Of a DNA stretch of 64,000 nucleotides, positions 31,664 through 39,929 are shown in pieces; position 1 is the first letter of the stretch; each line of letters starts with the position of its first letter. The notes under the pieces were generated by a model. It was given only the letters and a program-made list of their open reading frames with translations, had not been told where the DNA came from and searched no databases. Origin of the DNA: UBA668 sp038234785 (GTDB lineage: Bacteria; Actinomycetota; Acidimicrobiia; Acidimicrobiales; Ilumatobacteraceae); assembly GCA_038234785.1 (NCBI GenBank), contig JBBQTC010000005.1, positions 25,309 through 89,308 of the forward strand, given 5' to 3'. Both the position numbers and the translations under genes were made by a program.

Positions 31664-31971
31664 GGGATCACCACGTCCGGATCCGGAGCAATGGCGCCGC
31701 CCAACCACGCTCCAAGGCGCCCTGACGTCGCGCCCTCGACACGGTCGGCGCGACTCTGCTGAACGAGCCGCTCGACCTCGTCGTCGTCGTGTTCGGCCAG
31801 CGCCACACGCCAACGATCGACGGCGTCGCGCCGCGCATCGTGGCCCATACCGGCACGTTCGAGTCCCAGTTCGACAGCGGAGGTCGGAGCCGCGTCGTCG
31901 AATGGGCCTCGGAACCAGACGGAACCTTCGAGGGCATCCGCGGAGAAGGCGGGTCCGCTCACTGCTTCCAT
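31660..31971 (-). CDS. Small acidic hypothetical protein
   Basis: 103 residues from ATG 31971; GTG 31974 just before it is equally well placed behind AAGGAGG. Acidic, helical, no known domain (EDALEGS-like start, then VDRWRVALAEHDDDEVERLVQQSRADRVEG). First gene of the stress operon that continues with the CBS-like, universal stress and alcohol dehydrogenase genes. Its leader carries a 21-base sequence shared with the SPFH gene leader. Confidence 0.6.
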   Translation of the reverse strand: MEAVSGPAFSADALEGSVWFRGPFDDAAPTSAVELGLERAGMGHDARRDAVDRWRVALAEHDDDEVERLVQQSRADRVEGATSGRLGAWLGGAIAPDPDVVIP

Positions 31972-32001
31972 CACGTCGCACCTCCTTGGCCAGCAGGCGC
32001 A

Positions 32002-32063
32002 ACCAGGGTCCGGAGCAACGCGACGGAGAGCGGAACTTGCTCTCCGGATTTCAACATACCCCC
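32002..32063 (-). promoter_or_regulatory. Promoter and leader element 1 of the stress group
   Basis: On the minus strand GGGGGTATGTTG (32063-32052) is followed 30 bases on by CGCGTTGCTCCGGACCCTGGT (32022-32002) ahead of the ribosome site. A nearly identical pair stands upstream of the SPFH gene (32963-33032). GGGTAT resembles the -10 of SigB/SigF-type stress promoters, although no good -35 is seen at the usual distance. Confidence 0.5.
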
Positions 32064-32142
32064 ACGTGGACGGCATTGCCAAGCGGGCACCGGTCACCCC
32101 GACCGACGACTCCCACCTCGGAGCGCTCACATCAGCAAAGGG

Positions 32143-32937
32143 TCACGAAAACTCGGCGTGACCAGCGGCCTTGGCCTCGCGGGTCATGAACGCACCCAGC
32201 TCCTGGATGGTGCTCATCAGTGGTGCGGGAAACACGACCGTGGTGTTCTTGTCCACACCGATGTCGACGAGGCTCTGCAGGGTTCGCAACTGCAGCGCGA
32301 GCGGGTGGGCCATCATCATGTCCGACGCTTCGCCCAGCGCTGCGGCGGCCAGCGCCTCACCCTCGGCAGCGATGATCTTGGCCCGCTTCTCACGTTCGGC
32401 CTCGGCCTGGCGGGCCATCGCTCGCTTCATGCTGTCGGGAAGCTGGATGTCCTTCAGTTCGACCAGCGTGACGACGACACCCCACTCCTCGGTGGCCACG
32501 TCGAGGATCTCGCGGATGTCGAGGTTGATCCGGTCGGTCTCGGCAAGCGTTTCGTCCAAGGTGTGCTGACCGACGACCTTGCGCAGGGTGGTCTGCGCGA
32601 TCTGGTCGATCGCTGCGGCGACGTTCTCGATCGCGACCAACGACTTCGTCGCGTTGACCACCTTGTAGTACGCGACGGCGGATACGTCGACGCTGACGTT
32701 GTCGCGAGTGATGATGCCCTGGGACTGGATCGGCTTGGTCACGATTCGCATCGAGACACGATGGAGCACGTCGATCAGGGGGACGATCAGTGCGAGTCCG
32801 GGCTTCTTGACGGCGACGACCCGCCCGAGGCGAAACAGCACTCCTTCCTCGTATTGCTGGACGACTCGAAGCGACATCGACAGCGCGAGGAGTCCGAGTG
32901 CCACGACGATGGCGAGGATGACGATCACGGCGGTCAT
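32143..32937 (-). CDS. SPFH/band-7 (stomatin/slipin-like) membrane protein
   Basis: 264 residues from ATG 32937, seven bases after AAGGAG. One N-terminal membrane helix (3-22), then the SPFH domain: VVQQYEEGVLFRLGRV, PGLALIVPLIDVLHRVSMRI, QGIITRDNVSVDVSAVAYYKV, and a C-terminal helical stretch (EAEREKRAKIIAAEGEALAAAALGEAS) that drives oligomerisation. Such proteins organise membrane microdomains and stress responses. No NfeD partner is adjacent. Leader and promoter resemble those of the neighbouring stress operon. Confidence 0.9.
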   Translation of the reverse strand: MTAVIVILAIVVALGLLALSMSLRVVQQYEEGVLFRLGRVVAVKKPGLALIVPLIDVLHRVSMRIVTKPIQSQGIITRDNVSVDVSAVAYYKVVNATKSLVAIENVAAAIDQIAQTTLRKVVGQHTLDETLAETDRINLDIREILDVATEEWGVVVTLVELKDIQLPDSMKRAMARQAEAEREKRAKIIAAEGEALAAAALGEASDMMMAHPLALQLRTLQSLVDIGVDKNTTVVFPAPLMSTIQELGAFMTREAKAAGHAEFS

Positions 32938-32962
32938 GGTGGGACTCCTTCTGGAGTGCGCC

Positions 32963-33032
32963 ACCAGGGACCGGAGCAACGCGGGGGTCTGCCCCGAGAA
33001 CGCTCTCGAGGTCTTGTGGCCAACCTACCCCC
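32963..33032 (-). promoter_or_regulatory. Promoter and leader element 2 of the stress group
   Basis: On the minus strand GGGGGTAGGTTG (33032-33021) then, 38 bases on, CGCGTTGCTCCGGTCCCTGGT (32983-32963), 20 of 21 bases identical to the element at 32002-32022. It serves the SPFH gene. The rest of the 279-base gap up to 33216 shows no other gene. Confidence 0.5.
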
Positions 33033-33216
33033 GAATCCGGGTCGGCATGGTCGAACGCCACACAGAGTTCCGCGCACTGGTAGCGTCGCAGCGACAACCG
33101 ATGACGCGCTCCAGACCTTGGCGAGACTCGAAAGGTCCGGACGGCACCGATGGCACCCCGACGACAACGACGGTCAGCGCCCTTCCGATCGTCCTGCGGC
33201 GCGGCGGAGGTGCGGC

Positions 33217-33948
33217 GTGTCGTCCGGGACGAGTGATCGACGCCTGCGCATCCTCACCCAACTCGTCCGCGTCGGTCGTCCACCGTTGGAGACTCCACGA
33301 TTGTGCGAGGTGTGCGCCGAGATGACGGCCACGAGCGGTGCAGGCATCATGCTCATCGCCGACGGCGCCTCACGCGGTTCCATCTGCACGACCGACAGCG
33401 TCAGCGAGATCATCGAAGACTTGCAGTTCACGTTGGGGGAAGGGCCCTGCATCGACGCCAGCCGATCGGGCCGGCCGGTCCTCGAGCCCGATCTCGTTGC
33501 GCCGGCCACGAACCGTTGGGTCGCATTCGCCCCGCCGGCCATCGCTGCCGGCGCCCAGGCGGTCTTCGGTTTCCCGATCCGCATCGGAGCAGCGAGCCTC
33601 GGCGCACTCAACCTGTACCGAGATCGACCGGGACCCCTCACCGACGAGCAACACGCCGATGCTCTGGTGCTCGCCGACGTCGCTGCCGAGCTCATCCTCC
33701 TCCTCCAGGCCGAGGCCCCGCCCGGAGAACTGGCGACGGAACTCGAGGCCGGCGCCAGGTTCAACTACGTCGTTCACCAGGCCTCCGGCATGATGTCGGC
33801 TCAGCTCGATGTTGCCATCGACCACGCAATGGACCGACTCCGAGCATTCGCGTTCGCCAGCGGGCGACCGCTCGCCGAGGTCGCCCGCAGCGTGGTCGAC
33901 CGGACGTTGCGATTCGATCCCACCAGCGAGACGGGTATCGAACAATGA
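33217..33948 (+). CDS. GAF-ANTAR transcription antitermination regulator
   Basis: 243 residues from GTG 33217, six bases after GGAGG. GAF domain at about 15-165 (SGAGIMLIADGASRGSICTTD, FTLGEGPCIDASRSGRPVLEPDL, GFPIRIGAASLGALNLYRDRPGPLT). ANTAR RNA-binding domain at about 180-235 (FNYVVHQASGMMSAQLDVAIDHAMDRLRAFAFASGRPLAEVARSVV). ANTAR proteins bind two-hexaloop RNA structures to prevent termination. A second GAF-ANTAR gene follows 145 bases later. Confidence 0.9.
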   Translation: MSSGTSDRRLRILTQLVRVGRPPLETPRLCEVCAEMTATSGAGIMLIADGASRGSICTTDSVSEIIEDLQFTLGEGPCIDASRSGRPVLEPDLVAPATNRWVAFAPPAIAAGAQAVFGFPIRIGAASLGALNLYRDRPGPLTDEQHADALVLADVAAELILLLQAEAPPGELATELEAGARFNYVVHQASGMMSAQLDVAIDHAMDRLRAFAFASGRPLAEVARSVVDRTLRFDPTSETGIEQ

Positions 33949-34093
33949 CGGCCCATCGCACCGAGCGCGCACAGGTTCCGCATCGTCGAACCTATGCACA
34001 GTGCCGGTGCGAGGCGTATCATCGCCTCGCGGCGACGGCCTGTCCGATCGACCCCGCTCCCAACAGAGCGACACCTACCCGGCTGGAGCGCTC

Positions 34094-34852
34094 GTGACGT
34101 CCAAACAAACGATGCTCGGCGAGACCATGGTGCTCTTGGCGGACAATCTCGTCACCGACTTCGATGTCGTCGAACTCCTGACACTGCTCGCCGACCGGTG
34201 CGTGTCCATTCTCGGGGTGAGCGCAGCTGGCCTCATGCTCGCAGGACCCGATGGCACCCTGCACGTGATCGCCTCGTCGAGCGAACAGATGCACTTGCTC
34301 GAGCTCTTCGAGTTGCAGACCGCTGAAGGTCCGTGCCTCGAGTGCTTCCAGACCGGGACGGCGGTCACGCACAACGATCTGTCCAGCGCCACTGTCCGCT
34401 GGCCGAATTTCACACCGGAGGCGATCTCCAACGGGTTCCACTCCGTGCACGCGCTCCCGATGCGCTTGCGCGGGAACGTCGTCGGGGCACTGAACCTGTT
34501 CCAGACCGAGATGGAAGGAATCGACGGCGAAGGTGTCGAGGCCGCTCAAGCCTTCGCCGACATCGCCACCATCGCGATCCTGCAGTACCGAGCCACCCTC
34601 CGGTCCGACGAACTGATGGACCAGCTGAACACTGCGCTGAACACCCGGGTGGTGATCGAGCAGGCGAAGGGAATCATCGCCGAGCACGAGCAGCTCGAGA
34701 TGGAGAACGCGTTCGCACTCCTGAGGGGACACGCCCGCAACAACAACCTGCGTCTTGCCGACGTTGCTGCCTCCGTGGTGAACGGCACGCTGAAATCGTC
34801 GGCACTCAGATCGACGCCGGCCGGCCGGCCGGGACGGGACCAACGCGATTGA
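34094..34852 (+). CDS. GAF-ANTAR transcription antitermination regulator
   Basis: 252 residues from GTG 34094 (ATG 34112 also possible). GAF domain 15-175 (VSAAGLMLAGPDGTLHVIASSSEQ, LQTAEGPCLECFQTGTAV, LPMRLRGNVVGALNLFQTE). ANTAR 190-240 (LNTRVVIEQAKGIIAEHEQLEMENAFALLRGHARNNNLRLADVAASVV) with the typical EQAKGI core, closer to consensus than the upstream paralogue. Sensor ligand unknown. The two form a tandem pair, possibly after duplication. Confidence 0.92.
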   Translation: MTSKQTMLGETMVLLADNLVTDFDVVELLTLLADRCVSILGVSAAGLMLAGPDGTLHVIASSSEQMHLLELFELQTAEGPCLECFQTGTAVTHNDLSSATVRWPNFTPEAISNGFHSVHALPMRLRGNVVGALNLFQTEMEGIDGEGVEAAQAFADIATIAILQYRATLRSDELMDQLNTALNTRVVIEQAKGIIAEHEQLEMENAFALLRGHARNNNLRLADVAASVVNGTLKSSALRSTPAGRPGRDQRD

Positions 34853-34900
34853 ACGCCACGAGGATCTGACAGTGGCGCCGTCCCCTGCGAGACTCCGCTG

Positions 34901-36439
34901 GTGAACCAACCAGTGAGTACGCCACCTGGATCGCTGGTCCTGGTCACGGGTTCGAGCGGCTACGTCGGTGGGCGCCTGGTGACGGTGTTGCTCGAACGTG
35001 GCTACCGGGTGCGGTGTCTGGTCCGCACCCCGGGAAAGGTGGCATTGGCACCGTGGCGCGAACACGTGGAGATCGTGCAGGGCGACGTCGGCGGCGAGTT
35101 GACCGACGCGATGGCGGGGGTCGACGCTGCCTTCTACCTGGTGCACTCGATCGGGTCATCGGTCGAATGGGCCGAGCACGATCGTGAGGTCGCCGCCAAC
35201 TTTCGACGCGCCGCCGAGAACGCGGGGATTCGACGCATCATCTACCTCGGCGGGCTCGGCGACCATTCGTCCGGCGAGCTGAGCGAACACCTCGCGAGTC
35301 GCCAGGAAGTGGGCGCCGAGTTGGCCAAGGGCTCGGTGCCCGTCGTGGAGTTGCGCGCTGCGGTCATCATCGGTTCTGGATCGGCCAGCTTCGAGATGCT
35401 CCGTTACCTGGTCGAGGTGCTCCCCGCGATGGTGACGCCCCGCTGGGTGGACACCAGGTGTCAGCCGGTGGCGGTCCGTGACGTGTTGCACTACCTGGTG
35501 GAGTCGTTGACCGCGGATGTGACGGGCCGGATCCTCGATGTGGGCGGCCCGGAGGTCCTCACGTATCGGGACATGATGGCCCAGTACGCCGACGTCGCTG
35601 GATTGCGCAAGCGCCTCGTGGTGCGGGTGCCGTTGCTGACACCGGGGTTGTCGTCGAGATGGATCGGTCTGGTGACGCCCATCCCGCCGTCCTTGGCGCG
35701 GCCGTTGATCGAAAGCCTCGTGAACGACGTGGTGGTGACGGGCGACGCGGCCGCCGACGTGATGCCGACGACCCAGCTCGCCTACCGCGAAGCGGTCCGG
35801 CTGGCGCTCGGCCGATCGCTGAGCGGAGACGTCCCCACCAGTTGGGCACACGCCGAACTCGGTGGACGCCCACCGGCCGAGCCGCAGCCGACCGACCCGA
35901 CCTGGGCGGGTGGAACGGTGAACCTGGACCGACGCGAACGCCATGTTGCTGCGTCGCCGGCGGAATCGTTCCAGGTGGTCTGCTCGATCGGTGGCCGACA
36001 GGGCTGGTACACGAGCGAGTGGTTGTGGATCGTGCGCGGCGTGCTCGACTCGTTGATCGGCGGCGTGGGCATGCGGCGCGGACGGCTCCACCCGCATCAG
36101 CTGTCCGTCGGCGACCCGCTCGACTTCTGGCGCGTCGAAGCGATCGACGCCGACCGGATGCTGCGCCTGCGCGCCGAGATGCTCCTGCCAGGCGATGCGT
36201 GGCTGGAGTGGCAGATCGAGCCGACGCCGACCGGCGCGACGATCACCCAGACCGCACGCTTCCACCCGCGTGGACTTTTGGGCCGCGCCTATTGGATCGC
36301 GGTTGCGCCGTTTCACCGGTTCGTCTTCCCCGGCCTCCTCGACGGCATCTGTCGTGACGCCGAACGGTTGCACGCCTTCGTGGTGGGAAGTGTTCCCGAC
36401 GCACCGGGTCAGCGGACCGCAACAAGCCGCCAGGACTAG
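34901..36439 (+). CDS. NAD(P)-binding SDR-like protein with DUF2867 domain
   Basis: 512 residues from GTG 34901. Residues 15-300: atypical SDR with dinucleotide motif VTGSSGYVGGRLV, core AAFYLVHSIG and GGPEVLTYRDMM. Residues 340-490: DUF2867/SRPBCC-like domain (GWYTSEWLWIVRGVLDSLIGGVGMRRGR, WRVEAIDADRMLRLRAEMLLPGDAWLEW). The combination is common in actinobacteria (YbjT/DUF2867 type); function not established. It stands alone. Confidence 0.9.
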   Translation: MNQPVSTPPGSLVLVTGSSGYVGGRLVTVLLERGYRVRCLVRTPGKVALAPWREHVEIVQGDVGGELTDAMAGVDAAFYLVHSIGSSVEWAEHDREVAANFRRAAENAGIRRIIYLGGLGDHSSGELSEHLASRQEVGAELAKGSVPVVELRAAVIIGSGSASFEMLRYLVEVLPAMVTPRWVDTRCQPVAVRDVLHYLVESLTADVTGRILDVGGPEVLTYRDMMAQYADVAGLRKRLVVRVPLLTPGLSSRWIGLVTPIPPSLARPLIESLVNDVVVTGDAAADVMPTTQLAYREAVRLALGRSLSGDVPTSWAHAELGGRPPAEPQPTDPTWAGGTVNLDRRERHVAASPAESFQVVCSIGGRQGWYTSEWLWIVRGVLDSLIGGVGMRRGRLHPHQLSVGDPLDFWRVEAIDADRMLRLRAEMLLPGDAWLEWQIEPTPTGATITQTARFHPRGLLGRAYWIAVAPFHRFVFPGLLDGICRDAERLHAFVVGSVPDAPGQRTATSRQD

Positions 36440-36479
36440 CGTCCCGATGATCGGGTGCCACGAGCTCCGGTGGATCGTC

Positions 36480-36830
36480 TCAGGCCACTTGGAGGACGAA
36501 GGTGAGGTCGACCGGGGCATCGGTGTGCGCGTAGATCACGAATGGGACGACGAGGTCGCCGTTCGGACTGCCGTTGATGACCGAGGTGTGCCCACACACC
36601 CCGATTCCCGTCAAGGCTCCACCACCCAGTGGGTCGGTGCCGTACTGAGCGTCGCCGCAGGCCTTGTCCATCCCGGTGGACTGCCACGTGAGGAATTCGG
36701 TGCCGGTGTTGATCAGCAGCACGATGGTGTCGCCGCGGCCCGCCAGATGTCCGCTGAAACCCTTGCTCGCGAAGGTGGCTGCGTCCACGATCGTCGGCGT
36801 CTGATCCGTGCTCACGATCACAGTGGTCAC
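36480..36830 (-). CDS. Hypothetical protein, probably misplaced C-terminal domain of the upstream lipoprotein
   Basis: 116 residues from GTG 36830, overlapping the preceding stop (GTGA). Beta-rich: TIVLLINTGTEFLTWQSTGMDKACGDAQ, GVCGHTSVINGSPNGDLVVPFVIYAHTDAPVDLTFVLQV. It has no signal peptide of its own though its composition is that of an exported domain. The upstream frame ends in a Thr/Ser/Ala linker (repeated STTA) right before it, so either the two are translationally coupled or a frameshift in the linker repeats has split one protein. Confidence 0.55.
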   Translation of the reverse strand: MTTVIVSTDQTPTIVDAATFASKGFSGHLAGRGDTIVLLINTGTEFLTWQSTGMDKACGDAQYGTDPLGGGALTGIGVCGHTSVINGSPNGDLVVPFVIYAHTDAPVDLTFVLQVA

Positions 36831-37335
36831 CAGCGGCTCGGCGTGGACGCGGTCGTGGACGCTGTCGTGGATGCGGTCGTGGAGGTGTCGCCCCCCGGGA
36901 CCGGGATGAGCACTGCGTCCTGAGCGCCCGCATCGCGGCTGTCGAGCACCGCCAACTGCTCGGGCGCCAACTGGCTGCGTGCTGCTTCGATGAGGCGACG
37001 CGCGGTGTGAGTGCCTACTCCATCGCCGGCCGGCAGCGAGGACGGCGTGGCGCCAGGCATCGGTGTGTAGGTGACGCTGAACGCGTCGATGGCCTGCTGA
37101 ACGGTGACGTCGCCGGCGCTGTTGCCAATGGTCTGGAGCAGCTCGTCAGATCGTGTCGTCGGTGTCCACTCCGGCGCCACCACGTCGTCGAGTTGCGCGA
37201 GCGCGCCGGCGCCGGTGGTGCTCGGCGTGCTGTTCCCGCCACCTGTGCACGCCGCCACGAGCACGACCACGCCGCCACGAGCACGACCACGACCGCGAGC
37301 ACGGTCTCGGACCGAGCTCGGCGGTGCGCTCGCAT
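36827..37335 (-). pseudogene. Lipoprotein gene disrupted by a 20-bp tandem duplication
   Basis: From ATG 37335 the frame gives MRAHRRARSETVLAVVVVLVAA and then goes out of frame. Removing one of the two identical 20-base copies at 37251-37290 restores LVAAC-TGGGNS, a perfect lipoprotein signal with lipobox, continuing to ALAQLDDVVAPEW, LLQTIGNSAGDVTVQQAIDAF and a final Thr/Ser/Ala linker (stop 36827-36829). As given, the signal peptide and mature part are in different frames. It may be a natural (reversible) mutation or an assembly error. It lies 3 bases after the next lipoprotein gene. Confidence 0.75.
37251..37290. repeat. Perfect 20-bp tandem duplication
   Basis: GCCGCCACGAGCACGACCAC occurs twice head to tail (37251-37270 and 37271-37290). 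As 20 is not a multiple of three it shifts the frame within the lipoprotein signal peptide. Short tandem copies like this can contract by slippage. Confidence 0.85.
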
Positions 37336-37338
37336 TGC

Positions 37339-37932
37339 CTACAGCTTGCCGATGACCGTCGTCGCGAACGCGATGACCTCTGCCTTGACCGCCGCATCGT
37401 CGCCGGGGAAGATGCCCGAGATCAACAGCTCCTGGTTGCCCAGGTCGATGTGGAGCTGGGAGCCGAACGAGTAGTACCAGGCCCCGGAGCCGAGACCGTC
37501 GATCTTCTCGATGTCGGGGAAGACAACCTTCTCGTTGTCGTAGGTCTCGTACTCGCCGTCGAGGCTGATCGACACCTGGGTCAGGACGCCGCTGTCGCCG
37601 GTATTGGTCATCCCGGTGATTTCGTAGTCGCAACCGCCGTTGTCGGGGTTGATGACGCCTTCGGCGACGGTGCCACCGAAGACCGCAGCCACGTCGGCCG
37701 TGGTGACGATCGAGCACGGGTCGACGTTGCCCGGGGCAACGACCGGAGTCGTGCCGGCATCGGCCGAGGTGGAGGTCGGTGTGCCGGCGGTGTCGGCGGT
37801 GTCGGCGGGCGACGACGACGTCGAGTCCCCCGCTGCCGTCGATGCGGTCGTGGTGGACGTCGCCTTCGAACTACCACTGCTCGAGCACGCACTGAGGGCA
37901 CAAATGCAGAGACCGAGAAGAATGCGTCGCAT
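37339..37932 (-). CDS. Exported lipoprotein (DUF3558-like)
   Basis: 197 residues. Lipoprotein signal MRRILLGLCICALSAC (lipobox LSAC, Cys16), then a Ser/Thr-rich linker to about residue 70, then a domain with DPCSIVTTADVAAVFGG, CDYEITGM and GSGAWYYSFGSQLHIDLGNQELLISG. This resembles DUF3558-type actinobacterial lipoproteins, where an N-terminal DPC-L-xx-xxxxxL is conserved. Upstream of, and nearly abutting, the disrupted second lipoprotein gene. Confidence 0.82.
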   Translation of the reverse strand: MRRILLGLCICALSACSSSGSSKATSTTTASTAAGDSTSSSPADTADTAGTPTSTSADAGTTPVVAPGNVDPCSIVTTADVAAVFGGTVAEGVINPDNGGCDYEITGMTNTGDSGVLTQVSISLDGEYETYDNEKVVFPDIEKIDGLGSGAWYYSFGSQLHIDLGNQELLISGIFPGDDAAVKAEVIAFATTVIGKL

Positions 37933-38256
37933 TCGCGGGAGTGTATGGCCCCCGGATCGAGCGGAACGTCATCAGAGGTACCGCGAATGCCGGGTACGCC
38001 GACGGCAACGCACCGGGCCGTTCACCTCTGCCCACCCCTCGACCGCGTGAGGTGACCCGACGGGCCGGCCAAGGATGGTTCAGTCGTACTCGCCGGTGAG
38101 ACGATCTCGCTGACCGCCCGCTCCTACCTCCCGGAGCAAGCGGCCGACGGCTCTCCTGCCGCTACCGTACCGATGCGTGAGGGTTGGCTCGAGGGTGCAT
38201 GTCGATGGCCGAGGCGGACGTCGGCCCGAAACCGAGACCATCCCAGTGGCACCAAC
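37933..38256. other. Intergenic region without recognisable gene
   Basis: 324 bases between divergent genes (lipoprotein on minus, spermidine-synthase-like on plus). Open frames here have shadow-like composition and lack ribosome sites. I see no hairpin, repeat or RNA gene; promoters for both flanking genes must lie here. Confidence 0.5.
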
Positions 38257-38979
38257 GTGAGCCGCTCCTACGAAGAACTCGCCCGGGCGACGACACCGAT
38301 GGGAGATGTCGTCCTCCGACGACGCCTCGAGCCGACGCTGCAGATCGACGTCTTCGAAGTCATGCTCGATGGGGACGGACTGATGTCCAGCCTCTTCACC
38401 GACGGAGAGGACGCGCTTGCCCGACTCGGCCTCGCCGCCGTGACGAACGACCCGATCGATGTCCTCGTCGGAGGACTCGGCCTCGGCCACACTGCCCGAA
38501 CCGCACTACGCGACCCACGCGTCGGATCAGTGCACGTGATCGACGCGCTCGAGGCCGTCATCTACTGGCACCGACGACACCTCACCCCACTCGGCCCCGA
38601 ACTCACCAGCGATTCTCGCTGCCACTTCGTTCACGGCGACTTCTTCGCCCTCATCGACCGTGAACCGCCGATGCTCCCCGACGCCGCCCCGCGACAGTTC
38701 GACGCCATCCTCGTCGACATCGACCACTCTCCACGGCACCTCCTCGATCCGCGCCACGCATGGCTCTACACACCCCGCGGGCTACGACGGCTCGCCATGC
38801 ACCTTCGGCCGGGTGGCGTGTTCGCGTTGTGGTCCAACGACCCACCGGACGACGACTTCCTCGCCAGCTGCCGCCAAGAGTTCGCAACGGTCGCGGCACA
38901 GGTCGTCAGCTTCCCCAACTTTCTCATCGGTGGTGACTCGCACAGCACGATCTATGTCACCACCACGCCGAGCACCTGA
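38257..38979 (+). CDS. Spermidine synthase-like methyltransferase-fold protein
   Basis: 240 residues from GTG 38257. Family stretch YEELARATTPMGDVVLRRRLEP, MSSLFTDGEDALARLGLA, then the nucleotide-binding loop VLVGGLGLGHTARTAL and acidic VHVIDALEAVIYWHRRH; VHGDFFALI and FDAILVDIDHSP follow. This is the spermidine-synthase-like group without the N-terminal beta barrel; its aminopropyl acceptor, if any, is unknown. Neighbours give no polyamine context. Confidence 0.82.
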   Translation: MSRSYEELARATTPMGDVVLRRRLEPTLQIDVFEVMLDGDGLMSSLFTDGEDALARLGLAAVTNDPIDVLVGGLGLGHTARTALRDPRVGSVHVIDALEAVIYWHRRHLTPLGPELTSDSRCHFVHGDFFALIDREPPMLPDAAPRQFDAILVDIDHSPRHLLDPRHAWLYTPRGLRRLAMHLRPGGVFALWSNDPPDDDFLASCRQEFATVAAQVVSFPNFLIGGDSHSTIYVTTTPST

Positions 38980-39018
38980 TCCGGCTCGGTGGATCGGCCC
39001 GATGCTGGTCCGCCGCTC

Positions 39019-39843
39019 TCAGCCTTGATCGAGAGTCTCGACGAAGCGAGCGAGTTCGGAGGGGTCGATGTGGCTGACGGAGCCGTCGTCGGGAAAGCTG
39101 CCACTCTGCACATCGGCGCGGAACGCGGCAAGTGCCCGCACCCGTTCCTCGGCGATGCGACGCTGCAACGACGCCACGTCCCCGTACGCGCGGGCGTGCC
39201 GCGGCATGCGCGAACTCTCGCCGACGATGTCGGACTGAAACAGGAACATCACGTCGGCGTCTCGACCGGACCCGAGCGAGATGGTGGCCATGCTGGTCCG
39301 GGGGGTGATCTGGGCCAGTACTTGCGCCGGGATCAGCTCGCACTCGACCGCGAACGCACCGGCCTCCTCGAGGTCCTGGAACTGTCGCCACAGGGCGGTG
39401 GCCTCCGCCGCGTTACGACCGACCGGGCGCACACCACCCAACTGGTTCGATCGCTTGGGGACGAACCCGAGGTGACCCATCACCGGTATCCCCTCGGCGG
39501 CGAGGAGGCGAACGGCGTCGAGGCGACGAGCGGTGATGACCGCGTCGGCGCCAGCGCTGAGCGAACGGAACGCGGTCGCAAGGAGATCGTCGAGAGTGAC
39601 TTCGCCCCCGAAGTCGATGGCGGCGGTGACGAACAGCCGACTCGATCCTCGGCGCACGTCGGGAACCGCCGCGGCGAGACAGACGACCATCTCGATGTCG
39701 GCCGCTGCTGCGGCTTCGGCCTCCTGTTGGGTGCCGGCCGTCACCTGCGTGAACTGACGACCAGTGCCCTTGAGCCCGGCGATGGACGCGACGGTGACCG
39801 TGCGGTCGGCATCGCGTCCGTTGAAGTCCAAGATCCTGGTCAT
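39019..39843 (-). CDS. PanB-like (ketopantoate hydroxymethyltransferase family) protein
   Basis: 274 residues. Barrel of the PEP-mutase/PanB superfamily: VTVASIAGLKGTG, DIEMVVCLAAAVPDV, AVITARRLDAVRLLAAEGIPVMGHLGFVPKRSNQLGG (the PanB substrate segment GHxGxxPQ is altered to GHLGFVPKRS) and ITPRTSMATISLGSGRDADVMFLFQSDIVGE. The altered motif suggests a relative with another substrate rather than the pantothenate enzyme itself. Divergent from the frameshifted oxidoreductase. Confidence 0.78.
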   Translation of the reverse strand: MTRILDFNGRDADRTVTVASIAGLKGTGRQFTQVTAGTQQEAEAAAAADIEMVVCLAAAVPDVRRGSSRLFVTAAIDFGGEVTLDDLLATAFRSLSAGADAVITARRLDAVRLLAAEGIPVMGHLGFVPKRSNQLGGVRPVGRNAAEATALWRQFQDLEEAGAFAVECELIPAQVLAQITPRTSMATISLGSGRDADVMFLFQSDIVGESSRMPRHARAYGDVASLQRRIAEERVRALAAFRADVQSGSFPDDGSVSHIDPSELARFVETLDQG

Positions 39844-39929
39844 CGCTGCGAGACGCTACTCGGGCGTTGCCGATCGCCGTCTCCGGCGGAGTCGGCCCGG
39901 GTCGCTGTCGTTTTCCGTCGACACCTACG

